Shown here: piece after piece, positions 23,201-30,950 of the stretch
Position numbering within the stretch: position 1 is the first letter of the stretch
Layout: every line of letters begins with the position of its first letter
Assembly: GCF_900110735.1 (NCBI RefSeq)
Contig: NZ_FOET01000001.1
Location: 682,001 to 746,000 of the forward strand
Direction: 5' to 3'
Length of the DNA: 64,000 nucleotides
Source of the DNA: Streptomyces radiopugnans
GTDB lineage: Bacteria > Actinomycetota > Actinomycetes > Streptomycetales > Streptomycetaceae
Made by a program: the position numbers and the translations under genes
Notes under the pieces: model-generated
Told to the model about the DNA's origin: nothing
Seen by the model: the letters and a program-made list of their open reading frames with translations, nothing else
The model's database searches: none

Positions 23201-23461
23201 CGACGCGGCCAGCCGGAACTGCGCGGCGTGGTCCGGCAGCAGCCGGCGCAGCGCCGCGGCGGCCGGCTCGACGGAGAAGGGCGGCGCGGCCGCCGCCGCG
23301 CCGCCGCCCATCGTCAGGCCCGGGCCGACCGCGGCGGCGAGCCCCGCCGCCACCGTCCCGGCGCCCAGCACCGTGCGCCGGGTGAGCCCCGCGGCGCCCG
23401 TGCCCTCCACCGCCTGCGCCGCCTCGGCCGCGTCCGGCCGGCCCTGAGCCAACAGTTTCAT
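20276..23461 (-). CDS. secreted alpha-N-acetylglucosaminidase, GH89 family
   Basis: A 1061-residue exported enzyme expected to release terminal alpha-linked N-acetylglucosamine. A twin-arginine signal (LTRRTVLGAG, then an Ala/Gly-rich core) occupies residues 26-55. NAGLU-family features follow: a small N-terminal domain with LLTGVHWYLKEVC, the barrel with LALHGCNQVMVIAGQEAAYH, HPVLPGYYGSVP, DLLHEGGNAGDVP and WVILGWQDNP, and an alpha-helical C-terminal domain with LLGPWTDAAR. An extra region of about 200 residues (860-1061) is a beta-sandwich-like module containing a DSNGDGTLDS calcium-type loop. ATG 23461 follows AAAGGTG. Its likely partner is the secreted phospholipase-like gene just upstream on the same strand, 215 bases away. 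Confidence 0.88.
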   Translation of the reverse strand: MKLLAQGRPDAAEAAQAVEGTGAAGLTRRTVLGAGTVAAGLAAAVGPGLTMGGGAAAAAPPFSVEPAAAALRRLLPDHAAQFRLAASAAPGGTERFRVAGAAGRVEVSGTSPAVLLTGVHWYLKEVCSAHISWAGHNLGLPATLPAPERPLERSTTLPNRFALNDTNDGYTHPYADWPYWERLIDVLALHGCNQVMVIAGQEAAYHRLLKDFGYSDAEARRWLPAPSHQPWWHLQNLSGYGGPPSPELIGRRVELGRRITARLRELGMHPVLPGYYGSVPRDFAGRVPGARTVPQGTWHGFARPDWLDPRTPVFADVAASFYRHQQELFGEASHFKMDLLHEGGNAGDVPVAEAARGVERALRRAHPEAVWVILGWQDNPRRELVDAVDKSRMLIVDGISERTETVHDREADWNGTPYCFGAIPNFGGRTTLGAKTHVWNERFHAWRDKPGSALAGTAYLPEAADRDPAAFDFFSELAWRTGPVDLPGWFTRYAGYRYGGADPRARDAWRALHDTAYRHHARLYGFAHDSLFAARPDLAATRAGQYGPTELTYDPARFDAALDGLLETAPALRGGDAYRHDLVDVARQALANRSRVLLPQLRTAYEGGDLGTFRELSALWLRLMTLTDELAGTHRMFLLGPWTDAARRMAASPEEEAELERTARVLLTVWGERATADAGKLHDYANRDWQGLTGDFYLPRWRLLLDELDAALASGRGPAPIDWYAVEEPWTRERREYPLRPSGDPYATALRVRDSLARAPYQGRLEAAPEPAALEPGGRGMLTASFTNTNGLRAAGPVEFALSTGSTGLQAVPLDPTTVDRVPPGGRTRVRWRTTAPGRPLTAPLRELSYGLTARYGPEGGGRRVRAELGGSLFLAGPLPAGLRTVSTNGAVFGRLGTRYAVHGGGADLWRGTAEFGAVYRPGGLGERGSVTVRVDSQDETGPWARAGIIVRNDLARAGSPGFVNLSVTPANGVVLSYDSNGDGTLDSYRRITGVKAPVLLRLRRAGADYTGELSADGGASWRTVATVRVPGAAGRQDAGLGMTAAGGVAGTVEFSGWRTA

Positions 23462-23676
23462 GGAACACCTTTCGGAGAAGGGAATCCGCCTTCGCCCGCC
23501 CTCGCCGCCGCGGCCCGCCGGAGATCTCCGGCAGCCGTACGCCTGGGGCAGCCGTACCAGGCCGCCGCGCCGCGGAAACGGGTCACCGGCCGGGACAACA
23601 CGCACGGTGACCGCCATCCGCGGCGCGGACGGTCTCGGCGGAAGCCCGCCCGCGCCGCCGCGGCGGCCAACCCCCG

Positions 23677-24720
23677 TCAGCCGCGCGGCAGTACGGTGGA
23701 GAGCACGGACGGCAGCCGGGTCCAGTCGGAGGTGACCACGCTCGCCCGTTCGGCCGCCAGCAGCGCCACCCGGTCGAGGGCCTGGGCCTGGGTGGGGTCG
23801 GTGGGGCTGATGGCGGGGGCCACGGCGTGGGCGTCGGTCATCACCAGCAGGTAGCCGTGCCGGGCGTACCAGGCGGTGTCGATGCCGCCGGATACGTACG
23901 CCGAGGCGTCGCCGTCGAAGACCACGAACCAGGGGCGCAGGGAGGCGTCCGCGTAGCGGGTGCGCGGGTCCCCGGCCGCCGCGCGGTGCACGGCGGGGAA
24001 GGCGGTGGCATCGCCCAGCCGCCCGGCGGCGGCGAGGTCGCGCAGGTGGGCGGCGTACTCGCGGTCGGTCCACAGGGTGTCGAAGGGGTTGGACTCCTCG
24101 ACGGTGCCGGGGATGAGGTGGATCAGGAACTTCCCCGCCAGCGCGTCCCGCGCGGGCCAGCCCCCGCCGCGTACGGCGTCGTCGAGGGTGGCGTGGCCGG
24201 CGGCGAGGTCGCCGGGCCGGTAGAGCGCGTCGCCCAGCTCCCGGGTCACCAGGGCGTCGAACTGCGCCGGCCCGCGGCCGTGGTCGCCGGCGAAGCCGTC
24301 CTTCATCTCGATCTTGATCAGCACCGGCCGGTGCCCGGGGTTGGCGTCGTGCCAGGCCCGCATGTCGGCCAGGCAACCGGCCAGGCTCTGGTTGCGGGGT
24401 CTGGAGCGCAGCTCGGCGGGGGAGGAGGCGTTCTCGCAGTTGTTGTCGTTGGCCAGCGGGCCGTCGTGGGCCACGCGCCAGCCGCCCGAGTACTTGGCCC
24501 ACACGTCCAGCTCCAGCAGCGAGGCGCCGGAGTCCAGGGCGTCGGCGAAGTAGGTGTACTTGTCCTTCTCGTAGGCGTTGTGCACGCCGACGGAGGTGGT
24601 GCCGGAGTACGGCAGCGCGCCGGTGTCCGCCGCCCCGGCCGGAGCAGCCGCCACGAGCACCGTACCGACACCGGCCGCCGTCACCGTCGCCACCAGCCGG
24701 CTTCTCCACTGCTGTGCCAT
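23677..24720 (-). CDS. secreted phosphoinositide phospholipase C-like protein
   Basis: A 347-residue exported protein of the PLC-like phosphodiesterase superfamily, closest in pattern to Ca2+-dependent phosphoinositide-specific phospholipase C. The signal peptide runs to AGA near residue 30. Active-site-like pieces are VGVHNAYEK, LLELDVWAKY, RVAHDGP and KIEMKDGF; the two histidines and the acidic ELD match the catalytic pair and metal ligands of the fold. An FVVFDGDA and LLVMTDAH region closes the barrel. ATG 24720 has GGAAGG upstream. It lies directly upstream of the GH89 gene in the same direction, which suggests joint action on a glycosylated lipid or anchor, but the substrate is not known. 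Confidence 0.8.
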   Translation of the reverse strand: MAQQWRSRLVATVTAAGVGTVLVAAAPAGAADTGALPYSGTTSVGVHNAYEKDKYTYFADALDSGASLLELDVWAKYSGGWRVAHDGPLANDNNCENASSPAELRSRPRNQSLAGCLADMRAWHDANPGHRPVLIKIEMKDGFAGDHGRGPAQFDALVTRELGDALYRPGDLAAGHATLDDAVRGGGWPARDALAGKFLIHLIPGTVEESNPFDTLWTDREYAAHLRDLAAAGRLGDATAFPAVHRAAAGDPRTRYADASLRPWFVVFDGDASAYVSGGIDTAWYARHGYLLVMTDAHAVAPAISPTDPTQAQALDRVALLAAERASVVTSDWTRLPSVLSTVLPRG

Positions 24721-24928
24721 CTGCGCCGCCTTCCGTGTGGGGGGAGGGTCGAATCGCGGTCACAGTAGGGGAGTTGTGCCGACCCGGGGAGGGAGCGCGC
24801 ATGGCGCGCAGGCGAACGGCGGGCGTACGGCCGCCCCGCGTCCCGGGCCGCACGGCGCCGGGGAGCGGGGCGGCCGGGGAGGGGGCCGCCGGGCGAGTAC
24901 GGGAGGGGGCGGGCGCGTACGGGCGCCG

Positions 24929-26071
24929 TCAGCGCCGGAAGGGGCCGGAGACCTCGAACGTCATGCCGCCCAGCCCGGCCGGATCGCCCAGGGTGCCGCG
25001 CTGGGAGGAGAAGTACAGCCGGGAGCCGTCCGGGGAGAAGGCCGGGCCGGTGATCTCGGAGTCGCCGTGGCCGTCGAGCCGGATCACCGGGGCCACCGCG
25101 CCCTCGGGCGTGATGACGTTGATCTCCATGTTGCCGCCGTCCTCCGCCACGTACAGATCACCGCCGGGGGTGCCGGTGATGTTGTCCACCCCGTCCAGCG
25201 GGGAGTCAGCGTCGTAGGCCACCGACAGCTCGCCCCGCTCGGCGTCGTAGGCCCACACCCGGTTGTCGCCCTTGGTGGTGAACCAGCAGGTGCCGTCCGC
25301 GTAGTGGCAGCCCTCGCCGCCGTCGAAGCGGCGGGCGGAGCCGACCTGGTGGCGCGTCTGCTTCCCGAACAGCGGCGCCGACGGGTCCGGGACCTCGCGC
25401 CACTCCACCCCGCCGCCCGCCGACTCGCACAGCACGTCCAGCCGGCCGCGCGACAGGTCGCCCCAGACCTCGGGGGTGTAGCGGTAGAAGCAGCCGTCCG
25501 GCTCGTCCTCGGTCAGGTAGACCACGCGCCGGTCCGGGTCGCACGCGGCGGCCTCGTGCTTGAAGCGCCCCATCGCCTTGTGCGCGACCGCCTCGCGCCG
25601 CCCGTACGGGTCGGTCTCGAAGACCCGGCCGCGCCAGGTCTCCTCGCACGACAGCCAGGTCCGCCACGGGGTCGCCCCGCCCGCGCAGTTGAGGTTGGTG
25701 CCCTCCAGGACGCGGTAGGCCCGGTCGACCGAGCCGTCGGAGCGGAAGCGGATCGCCGAGGCGCCGCCGACCAGGGGGACCTCGGAGTTGGAGACGTAGA
25801 TCCACCCGTCGCCGTCCGGGTAGCAGGCGCCGCCGTCGGGCGCCGGGTGCCACAGGATCCCGCCGACCGGCAGGCTGGAGCGGGCCACGATCCGGCTGCG
25901 GAAGCCCTCCGGCAGCGCCACCCCGTTGGCGTCGGGCGCCCGCAGCGGTCCGTACGGGCCGGCCCCCGCGGCGGAGGTCCCCGCGGTGGCGGCGCCCTGC
26001 CACAGGGCGCCGGAGAAGGCGACGGCCCCCGCGCCGGCGGAGGCGGTCCTCAGGAAGGTGCGTCGCTGCAT
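24929..26071 (-). CDS. PhoX-like DUF839 secreted phosphatase
   Basis: A 380-residue protein with an N-terminal twin-arginine signal (MQRRTFLRTASAGAGAVAFS). The body is the DUF839/PhoX type beta-propeller. NCAGGATPWRTWLSCEETW and GRFKHEAAACDPDR are the conserved segments that in PhoX hold the Fe-Ca centre, and EDEPDGCFYRYTPEVWGDL is a second hallmark. PhoX enzymes are Ca2+/Fe3+-dependent alkaline phosphatases acting outside the membrane. The protein is shorter than classical PhoX (about 500-650 residues), so activity is inferred. ATG 26071 has CTGGAG upstream. It is transcribed alone, 208 bases before the PLC-like gene. Confidence 0.8.
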   Translation of the reverse strand: MQRRTFLRTASAGAGAVAFSGALWQGAATAGTSAAGAGPYGPLRAPDANGVALPEGFRSRIVARSSLPVGGILWHPAPDGGACYPDGDGWIYVSNSEVPLVGGASAIRFRSDGSVDRAYRVLEGTNLNCAGGATPWRTWLSCEETWRGRVFETDPYGRREAVAHKAMGRFKHEAAACDPDRRVVYLTEDEPDGCFYRYTPEVWGDLSRGRLDVLCESAGGGVEWREVPDPSAPLFGKQTRHQVGSARRFDGGEGCHYADGTCWFTTKGDNRVWAYDAERGELSVAYDADSPLDGVDNITGTPGGDLYVAEDGGNMEINVITPEGAVAPVIRLDGHGDSEITGPAFSPDGSRLYFSSQRGTLGDPAGLGGMTFEVSGPFRR

Positions 26072-26222
26072 TCGGACTCCAGGCGTGTGAGGGAGTATGC
26101 GAGGGACGTGTACACGTCACCATTGCGCGCCGGCGGCGGCGGGCGAAGGGAGCCGGGGGAGAAGATCCGGTGAACAGCCGTTCACACGCGCGGCCCGGCG
26201 CCTCCGCCCACGGCCCGGAACG

Positions 26223-26264
26223 CCGCCGGCCCCCGGGCGCGCGATCGCACCCGGGGGCCGGCGG
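26223..26264 (-). terminator. hairpin terminator after the subtilisin inhibitor gene
   Basis: CCGCCGGCCCCCGGG (26223-26237) pairs perfectly with CCCGGGGGCCGGCGG (26250-26264). It lies about 60 bases past the stop codon of the inhibitor gene, which is transcribed toward it. Confidence 0.65.
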
Positions 26265-26325
26265 TCGTGGCCGCGGTCTCACCGCGGTCTCGCCACGGCC
26301 TCACGGCAGCCTCGCCGCGGAGGCG

Positions 26326-26769
26326 TCAGAAGGAGAAGACCGGACCCGTGGCGCCCTCCATGACGCAGGAGTTGGCGAAGGTGCGCTCGTAGGAGACCTC
26401 GCGGCCCTCCCAGAAGCCCTCGGCCTTGATCGTGACCGGGTCCCAGATCATCGGGCAGATCCGGTCGGTGTCGGCCTCGACCAGCGCGCCCACCTCGCCG
26501 TCGACGGAGCGCAGCGCGGCGCACGCGCGCCCCGGGGCCGGGTGGGTGCCGGTGGGGCCCGGCGGGCAGGTGAGCACGGCACTCCGCCGCTCGGGGGCCG
26601 TCGCAGGGTCCTCGCCCCCGGCGACGGTGAGCACCAGGACCGAGGGCCCGGACGGCCTGTCGGACCCGGCGGGGGTCACGGGCCCGGCGGTCGCGGTGGC
26701 CGCGGGGCCCGCCAGGCAGACCGCGGTCAGGGCGGCGCCCAGGCCCAGGCCCTTGGTGGCGTACCGCAT
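26326..26769 (-). CDS. secreted subtilisin inhibitor-like protein (SSI family)
   Basis: A 147-residue secreted serine-protease inhibitor. A signal peptide of about 30 residues (MRYATKGLGLGAALTAVCLA, then AGPAATATAG) precedes a mature domain of about 113 residues. The SSI hallmarks are SVLVLTVAGGE, RSAVLTCPPGPTGTHP, CPMIWDPV and VSYERTFANSCVM followed by the VFSF end. By alignment with SSI the reactive bond is Met-Ile in CPMIWD, so it should favour subtilisin-like rather than trypsin-like proteases. All four conserved disulfide cysteines are present. ATG 26769 has AGGGAG eight bases upstream. In Streptomyces these inhibitors control extracellular proteases around differentiation. Confidence 0.93.
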   Translation of the reverse strand: MRYATKGLGLGAALTAVCLAGPAATATAGPVTPAGSDRPSGPSVLVLTVAGGEDPATAPERRSAVLTCPPGPTGTHPAPGRACAALRSVDGEVGALVEADTDRICPMIWDPVTIKAEGFWEGREVSYERTFANSCVMEGATGPVFSF

Positions 26770-27093
26770 GTCGAACACTCCCTGGTCTCTCGGGAACAGA
26801 TTCCGGAGGAACGACTTGCCGGAGTCCATAACGGGACACATCGGGGCGATCGGATCCGGTCACCTTCCGCTGCGCTGCGCTCCGATGCGCGGCATCGGCC
26901 CTGGCCGGAGCCGCGCCGGCGGCTACGGACGGGCGCCGGGGGAGCGGGCGGGGGCCGGTCGGGGGGCGGCCGGGAGCATATGACACCCCGACGACGTGCG
27001 CGCTCCTCCGCGGCCGCCGTGCGCCGCGTTCCCGACTCGGCCGGAAGGCGACGCCCCCGGGCGCCGGGCGCACCCCGTACGGGACCCGGACCC
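26770..27093. other. intergenic region with no gene seen
   Basis: This stretch between the subtilisin-inhibitor start and the FAD oxidoreductase stop holds no open frame with coding bias. It should contain the inhibitor promoter, but no clear -35/-10 pair was found, and no convincing terminator stem for the oxidoreductase gene. Confidence 0.5.
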
Positions 27094-28737
27094 CTACCCG
27101 AGGCGGCCCCGCGTCCGCATGGCCGCGCGCTGGGCGGCGGCCTGGGCCGGGCCCGTGACGTAGTGGGCCAGGGGGCGGGCGGCGGCCAGGGCCGCGCGGG
27201 CCGCGTTGGAGCCGCAGGCGCCGTGGACGCCGCCGCCCGGATGGGCGGAGGCGGAGGCGAGGTAGAGGCCGCGCACGGGGGTGGCGGGACGGCCGGTACC
27301 GGGGACGGGCCGGAAGAGGAGCTGCTGGTGGACGGCCGCGGTGCCGCCGTTCAGCGCACCGCCGACCAGGCTCTCGTCACGCGCCTGGAGATCCGGCGGG
27401 GCCATGACGCGGCGCTCCTTGACCAGTTCGCGGAAGCCCGGGGCGCGGCGCTCCACCTCCTCCTCCAGCCGGTCGGCCATGGCCTCCCGCTCGCCCGGCC
27501 CCCAGTGGCCCGTGATGCCGTCGCCGCCCGCGTCGCCGCGCACCCGCTGGGGCAGGTGGGTGTAGGCCCAGGCCGACTCGGTGCCCCGGGGGGAGCGGGT
27601 GGGATCGGCGGTGGTCATCTGGCCCAGCAGGCAGAACGGCCGGTCCGGCACCAGGCCGGTGGCCAACTGGGCGCTGTGGCGGGTGAGGTGGTCCATGCCG
27701 TCGGCCAGGTGGACGGTGCCCGCACCGGAGGCCCCGGGCGAGGACCAGGGAATGGGCCCCGACAGCGCCCAGTCCACCTTGAACGTCGAGGTGTCCCACT
27801 GGAAGCGGCGGATGTCGTCCTGGAGCCGCAGGGGCAGGTGCTCCCAGTCGACCAGCCCGCCGTACAGCGCCGGGGCGGGGACGTCGGCCAGGACCGCCCG
27901 CCGCGCCCGTACGGCGTCGCCTCCGGCGGTCCGCACGCCGAGGGCGCGCCCGTCCCGGACCACCACCCGCACCACCCGGGCGCCGCAGCGCACCGTCCCG
28001 CCCCGCGACTCCAGCCGGTCCACCAGGGCCGCGGTGAGGGAGCCGGCGCCGCCGGCGGGCACCGGCCAGCCGTACTGCTGGCCCAGCATCGCCAGCAGCC
28101 AGCCGTAGACCGCGCCGGCGGTGGACTCCGGGAAGAGGTCGGTGTGCAGCGCGCACCCCGCCAGCAGCATCGGCCCGCCCTGGCCGCCGAACTCCTCCTC
28201 GCCCAGGCGCCGCACCGGCAGCAGCAGCGTGCGCAGCAGCCGCAGCCCCCCTGCCGCGCGCAGGCGGGCCAGCAGCGCCAGCGCGGGGCGCACCGGCGGG
28301 AAGGGGTTGAGGAGGGCGTCCAGGAGGTCCGGGCCGAGCCTGTCCCACAGGCCCGTCAGCCGCAGGTACGCCTCCCCGTCGCCGGGCGCGAAGGCCTCCA
28401 GGCTCGCGGCGGTGTCCTCCCGGTCGCGGTGGAGTACGGGGCAGCGCCCGTCGGGCAGCGGATGGGCGAGCACGGACGGCGCGTGGCTCCACTCCAGGCC
28501 CCAGCGCTCCAGCTCCAGGCCGCGGATGACGGGCGAGGCGGCGGCCAGCGGGTGGAAGGAGCTGAACAGGTCGCTGACGTAGTCGGGGTGGACGCCGCGG
28601 TCGCTGCGCACCGCGCCGCCGGGTTCGGGCTGGGACTCCAGGACCAGCACCCGCCAGCCCGCGTCGGCCAGCAGGTTCGCGGCCACCAGCCCGTTGGGGC
28701 CGGACCCCACCACGACCGCGTCGTACGCCTCGGACAT
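27094..28737 (-). CDS. phytoene desaturase-like FAD-dependent oxidoreductase
   Basis: A 547-residue flavoprotein. The N-terminal dinucleotide-binding motif is YDAVVVGSGPNGLVAANLLA, ending in LVLESQPEPGGAVRS. Near the C terminus GLYLASASAHPGGGVHGACG is the second FAD contact typical of the CrtI-like NAD(P)/FAD family. No carotenoid genes are nearby, so a carotenoid role is not implied; this subgroup is widespread with unknown substrates. It is the last gene of an apparent three-gene operon with an SRPBCC protein and a 176-residue hypothetical protein; the gap to the latter is 59 bases. AGGAGG precedes ATG 28737. Confidence 0.85.
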   Translation of the reverse strand: MSEAYDAVVVGSGPNGLVAANLLADAGWRVLVLESQPEPGGAVRSDRGVHPDYVSDLFSSFHPLAAASPVIRGLELERWGLEWSHAPSVLAHPLPDGRCPVLHRDREDTAASLEAFAPGDGEAYLRLTGLWDRLGPDLLDALLNPFPPVRPALALLARLRAAGGLRLLRTLLLPVRRLGEEEFGGQGGPMLLAGCALHTDLFPESTAGAVYGWLLAMLGQQYGWPVPAGGAGSLTAALVDRLESRGGTVRCGARVVRVVVRDGRALGVRTAGGDAVRARRAVLADVPAPALYGGLVDWEHLPLRLQDDIRRFQWDTSTFKVDWALSGPIPWSSPGASGAGTVHLADGMDHLTRHSAQLATGLVPDRPFCLLGQMTTADPTRSPRGTESAWAYTHLPQRVRGDAGGDGITGHWGPGEREAMADRLEEEVERRAPGFRELVKERRVMAPPDLQARDESLVGGALNGGTAAVHQQLLFRPVPGTGRPATPVRGLYLASASAHPGGGVHGACGSNAARAALAAARPLAHYVTGPAQAAAQRAAMRTRGRLG

Positions 28738-28796
28738 CTGCGGACAGCCTCCTGTGGAGCGGCGGGTGTACGGGAGCGGGGCGGGCGGTGCGGCGG

Positions 28797-29327
28797 TCAG
28801 GCGCCGGGCGGGGCGGTGCCGGTGCGTGCGGTGCCGGGCCGTGTGGTGTCGGGCCGGGCCGTGTGGGCGGGATGGCCGTGGGTGCGCCTGGCCTCCTTCA
28901 TCTCCGCCTCGTACAGGTGCTTCAGACCGCCCGTCAGCCGGTCGCGCACCCGCTCCTCCAGCCGTGTGAACGGCTTGTAGTAGTGCGAGTCGTAGCCCTC
29001 GACGATCTGGAACGTCCAGTGGCCCGGGATCACGTTGCGGCCCAGGATCTCGGTCTCCAGCAGCTCCGCCTCCTCGGCGTGCCCGGCCTCGCGCAGCAGT
29101 TCCACCGCCTCGCCCAGCAGCAGGTCGGAGCGGCCGGTCATCTGGTGGAAGGAGTACAGGTGGCCGCGCGCCCGCTCGGTCGCCTCCAGCGCCTCGGTGA
29201 CCTTGCCGACGGCCTCGACCGTGGCGTCGTCCACGCCCGGCGGGCGGCGGTGCGCCCTGTCGGGCCGGTCGTCGGGCCTGTCGCCGGGGCGGCCGGCGGC
29301 GCGGTCCCCGGTGCGTTCGTCCGTCAC
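28797..29327 (-). CDS. conserved hypothetical protein in the SRPBCC/FAD operon
   Basis: A 176-residue protein that I do not recognise as a named family. A polar, Arg/Asp/Gly-rich start (about 35 residues) precedes an alpha-helical core: VEAVGKVTEALEATERARGH, LYSFHQMTGRSDLLLGEAVE, and AELLETEILGRNVIPGHWTF. The last 25 residues are a Thr/Pro/Gly-rich tail. The core carries conserved-looking His and Glu residues (SFHQ, ETE), which may bind metal, but this is a guess. GTG 29327 overlaps the SRPBCC stop (GTGA) and has GGGGAGG upstream, so translation is coupled. Confidence 0.7.
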   Translation of the reverse strand: MTDERTGDRAAGRPGDRPDDRPDRAHRRPPGVDDATVEAVGKVTEALEATERARGHLYSFHQMTGRSDLLLGEAVELLREAGHAEEAELLETEILGRNVIPGHWTFQIVEGYDSHYYKPFTRLEERVRDRLTGGLKHLYEAEMKEARRTHGHPAHTARPDTTRPGTARTGTAPPGA

Positions 29328-29791
29328 ACGTGCCTCCCCGCTTCCCGGTCCGCCTCGCTCCGCCCGGACTCCACCACTTTCCGCAGCCGCGACAGCATCA
29401 GCCGGTGCCGCAGCTGGAGCGCCACGTCCAGGGGCGCGGTGTGCATCTGGGCCACCGCGCCGCGCAGGGGGTGCTCGTCCATGGTGATCAGCGAGCCCTC
29501 GCCCCACGGCTTCACCGAGATCGCGATGCGGGCCGTGCCCAGCCGCCCCGCCGACGCCTCCAGCTCCAGCCGCCCGGGCGGCTCGCAGATGCGCACGATC
29601 GTGTAACCGTGCTCGGTCAGCGGCCCCAGGCCGATCGTGTAGCGCAGGGCCGTGCCCACCTCGGGCCAGTGGCCCTCGGACTCATGGGTCTCCTTGGTGC
29701 CCACGACCCATTTCTGGTACTGCTCGGCGTCGCTGAGGACACCCCACACCCTCTCGGGCTTCCTGTTCACCCATACGTGTCGCACTGCCAT
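29324..29791 (-). CDS. SRPBCC (START-like) family protein
   Basis: A 155-residue single-domain protein of the polyketide-cyclase/START-like fold, which binds hydrophobic ligands in a deep pocket. It begins MAVRHVWVNRKPERVWGVLS, the usual 'protein enters, WxxLSD' pattern, followed by YQKWVVGTKETHESEGHWPE, the beta strands with GTALRYTIGLGP, and a long C-terminal helix (ALQLRHRLMLSRLRKVVES). It is the first gene of the operon with the hypothetical protein and FAD oxidoreductase, so it may bind that enzyme's substrate or product. The ribosome binding site of ATG 29791 is weak. Confidence 0.85.
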   Translation of the reverse strand: MAVRHVWVNRKPERVWGVLSDAEQYQKWVVGTKETHESEGHWPEVGTALRYTIGLGPLTEHGYTIVRICEPPGRLELEASAGRLGTARIAISVKPWGEGSLITMDEHPLRGAVAQMHTAPLDVALQLRHRLMLSRLRKVVESGRSEADREAGRHV

Positions 29792-30016
29792 GCGGGCCGG
29801 GTACCCGCTTTTGCGCGAAGCACCGCCCGGGCGCGGCGGCCGGCCCCTTACGGACGAACCCGCCGCCCGCCCGTTCCCACCCCGATCCCACCCCGATCCC
29901 ACCGTCCCCGGCCGGAGCGGGGTGTCGGGCGCCGGCGGGCGTCTGGCATGGTTGGCGGCGCCATCGCTCGTCTTTACCGGTACAGCGGACCGGTACGGCC
30001 AAGGAGACACCGGGAC

Positions 30017-30916
30017 ATGAGATTCGGCCTGCTCGGCACCGGCCCCTGGGCGGAACTCGCCTACGGCCCCGCACTGCGCGCCCACCCCGACGCCGAACTG
30101 GCGGGGGTCTGGGGCCGCCGCCCGGAGGCGGCGGCGGACATCGCCGGACGGTTCGGCGGCCGGCCCTACGACGACGTGGACGCGCTGCTGGAGGACTGCG
30201 ACGCGGTCGCCGTGGCGCTCCCGCCGGACATACAGGCGCCCCTGGCCGTACGGGCCGCCGAGGCCGGCCGCCACCTGCTGCTGGACAAGCCGGTGGCCAC
30301 CACCGTCTCCGCCGCCCGCGGGATCGCCGACGCGGCCGCCGCCGCGGGGGTGGCCTCGGTCGTCTTCTTCACCCTGCGGTTCCGTCCCGAGACGGCGGCG
30401 TGGATCGAGGAGCAGAGGCGGACGGGCGGCTGGCAGCTGGGCCGCGCCGACTGGCTCGGCGGCATCTTCGCGGAGGGCGCCGAGCCCAGCCCGTTCGCGG
30501 GCTCGCCCTGGCGGCGGGAGAAGGGCGGGCTGTGGGACGTCGGCCCGCACGCCCTGTCCGTGCTGCTGCCGGTGCTCGGCGACGTGGCCGACCTCGACGG
30601 GTCGGTGGCCGCCGTCTCCGGCGCCGGGCGGACCGTCCAGCTCGCCCTGCGCCACGCCTCGGGCGCCTCCAGCACCTGCGCGCTCGGCCTCGCCGTCGCG
30701 CCCGCGGCGTCCGTGACCCGGGTGGAACTGCGCGGCACCGCGGGCGCGGTGGAACTGCCGGAGGGGGAGACGGACGCGGTCGCCGCCCTCGGCAACGCCG
30801 TGGACGCCCTGATCGCCTCGGCCCGCACCGGCGAGCCGCACCCGTGCGACATACGGTTCGGGGTGCGGGTGACGGAGATCCTCGCGGCGGCGCAGGCCCG
30901 GCTCGGCGACCGCTGA
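30017..30916 (+). CDS. Gfo/Idh/MocA family oxidoreductase
   Basis: A 299-residue NAD(P)-dependent oxidoreductase, usually acting on sugars or inositols. The N-terminal Rossmann fold starts MRFGLLGTGPWAELAYGPAL and includes DAVAVALPPDIQAPLA. The family signature around the catalytic lysine is HLLLDKPVATT (residues about 90-100). The C-terminal domain with WRREKGGLWDVGPHALSVLL holds the Asp and His expected in the active site. AAGGAG precedes ATG 30017. It stands alone; the 225 bases upstream hold no gene. Confidence 0.87.
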   Translation: MRFGLLGTGPWAELAYGPALRAHPDAELAGVWGRRPEAAADIAGRFGGRPYDDVDALLEDCDAVAVALPPDIQAPLAVRAAEAGRHLLLDKPVATTVSAARGIADAAAAAGVASVVFFTLRFRPETAAWIEEQRRTGGWQLGRADWLGGIFAEGAEPSPFAGSPWRREKGGLWDVGPHALSVLLPVLGDVADLDGSVAAVSGAGRTVQLALRHASGASSTCALGLAVAPAASVTRVELRGTAGAVELPEGETDAVAALGNAVDALIASARTGEPHPCDIRFGVRVTEILAAAQARLGDR

Positions 30917-30950
30917 CCCGGACCGGGCGGGTGCGGGAGAGCATGTCCCC

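Noticed and set aside
20177..23854. Open frame of about 1225 codons antisense to the GH89 gene
   Set aside because: Low-complexity Gly/Val/Gln-rich translation with no motif; the opposite strand has an intact family enzyme with a Tat signal.
23462..24853. In-frame upstream extension of the GH89 gene
   Set aside because: It runs through the PLC-like gene in another frame and is not protein-like. The ATG at 23461 with AAAGGTG and the Tat signal give a proper start.
26170..28980. Open frame of about 936 codons antisense to the FAD oxidoreductase
   Set aside because: It spans three intergenic gaps and the subtilisin inhibitor in antisense, which shows it is open by composition only.
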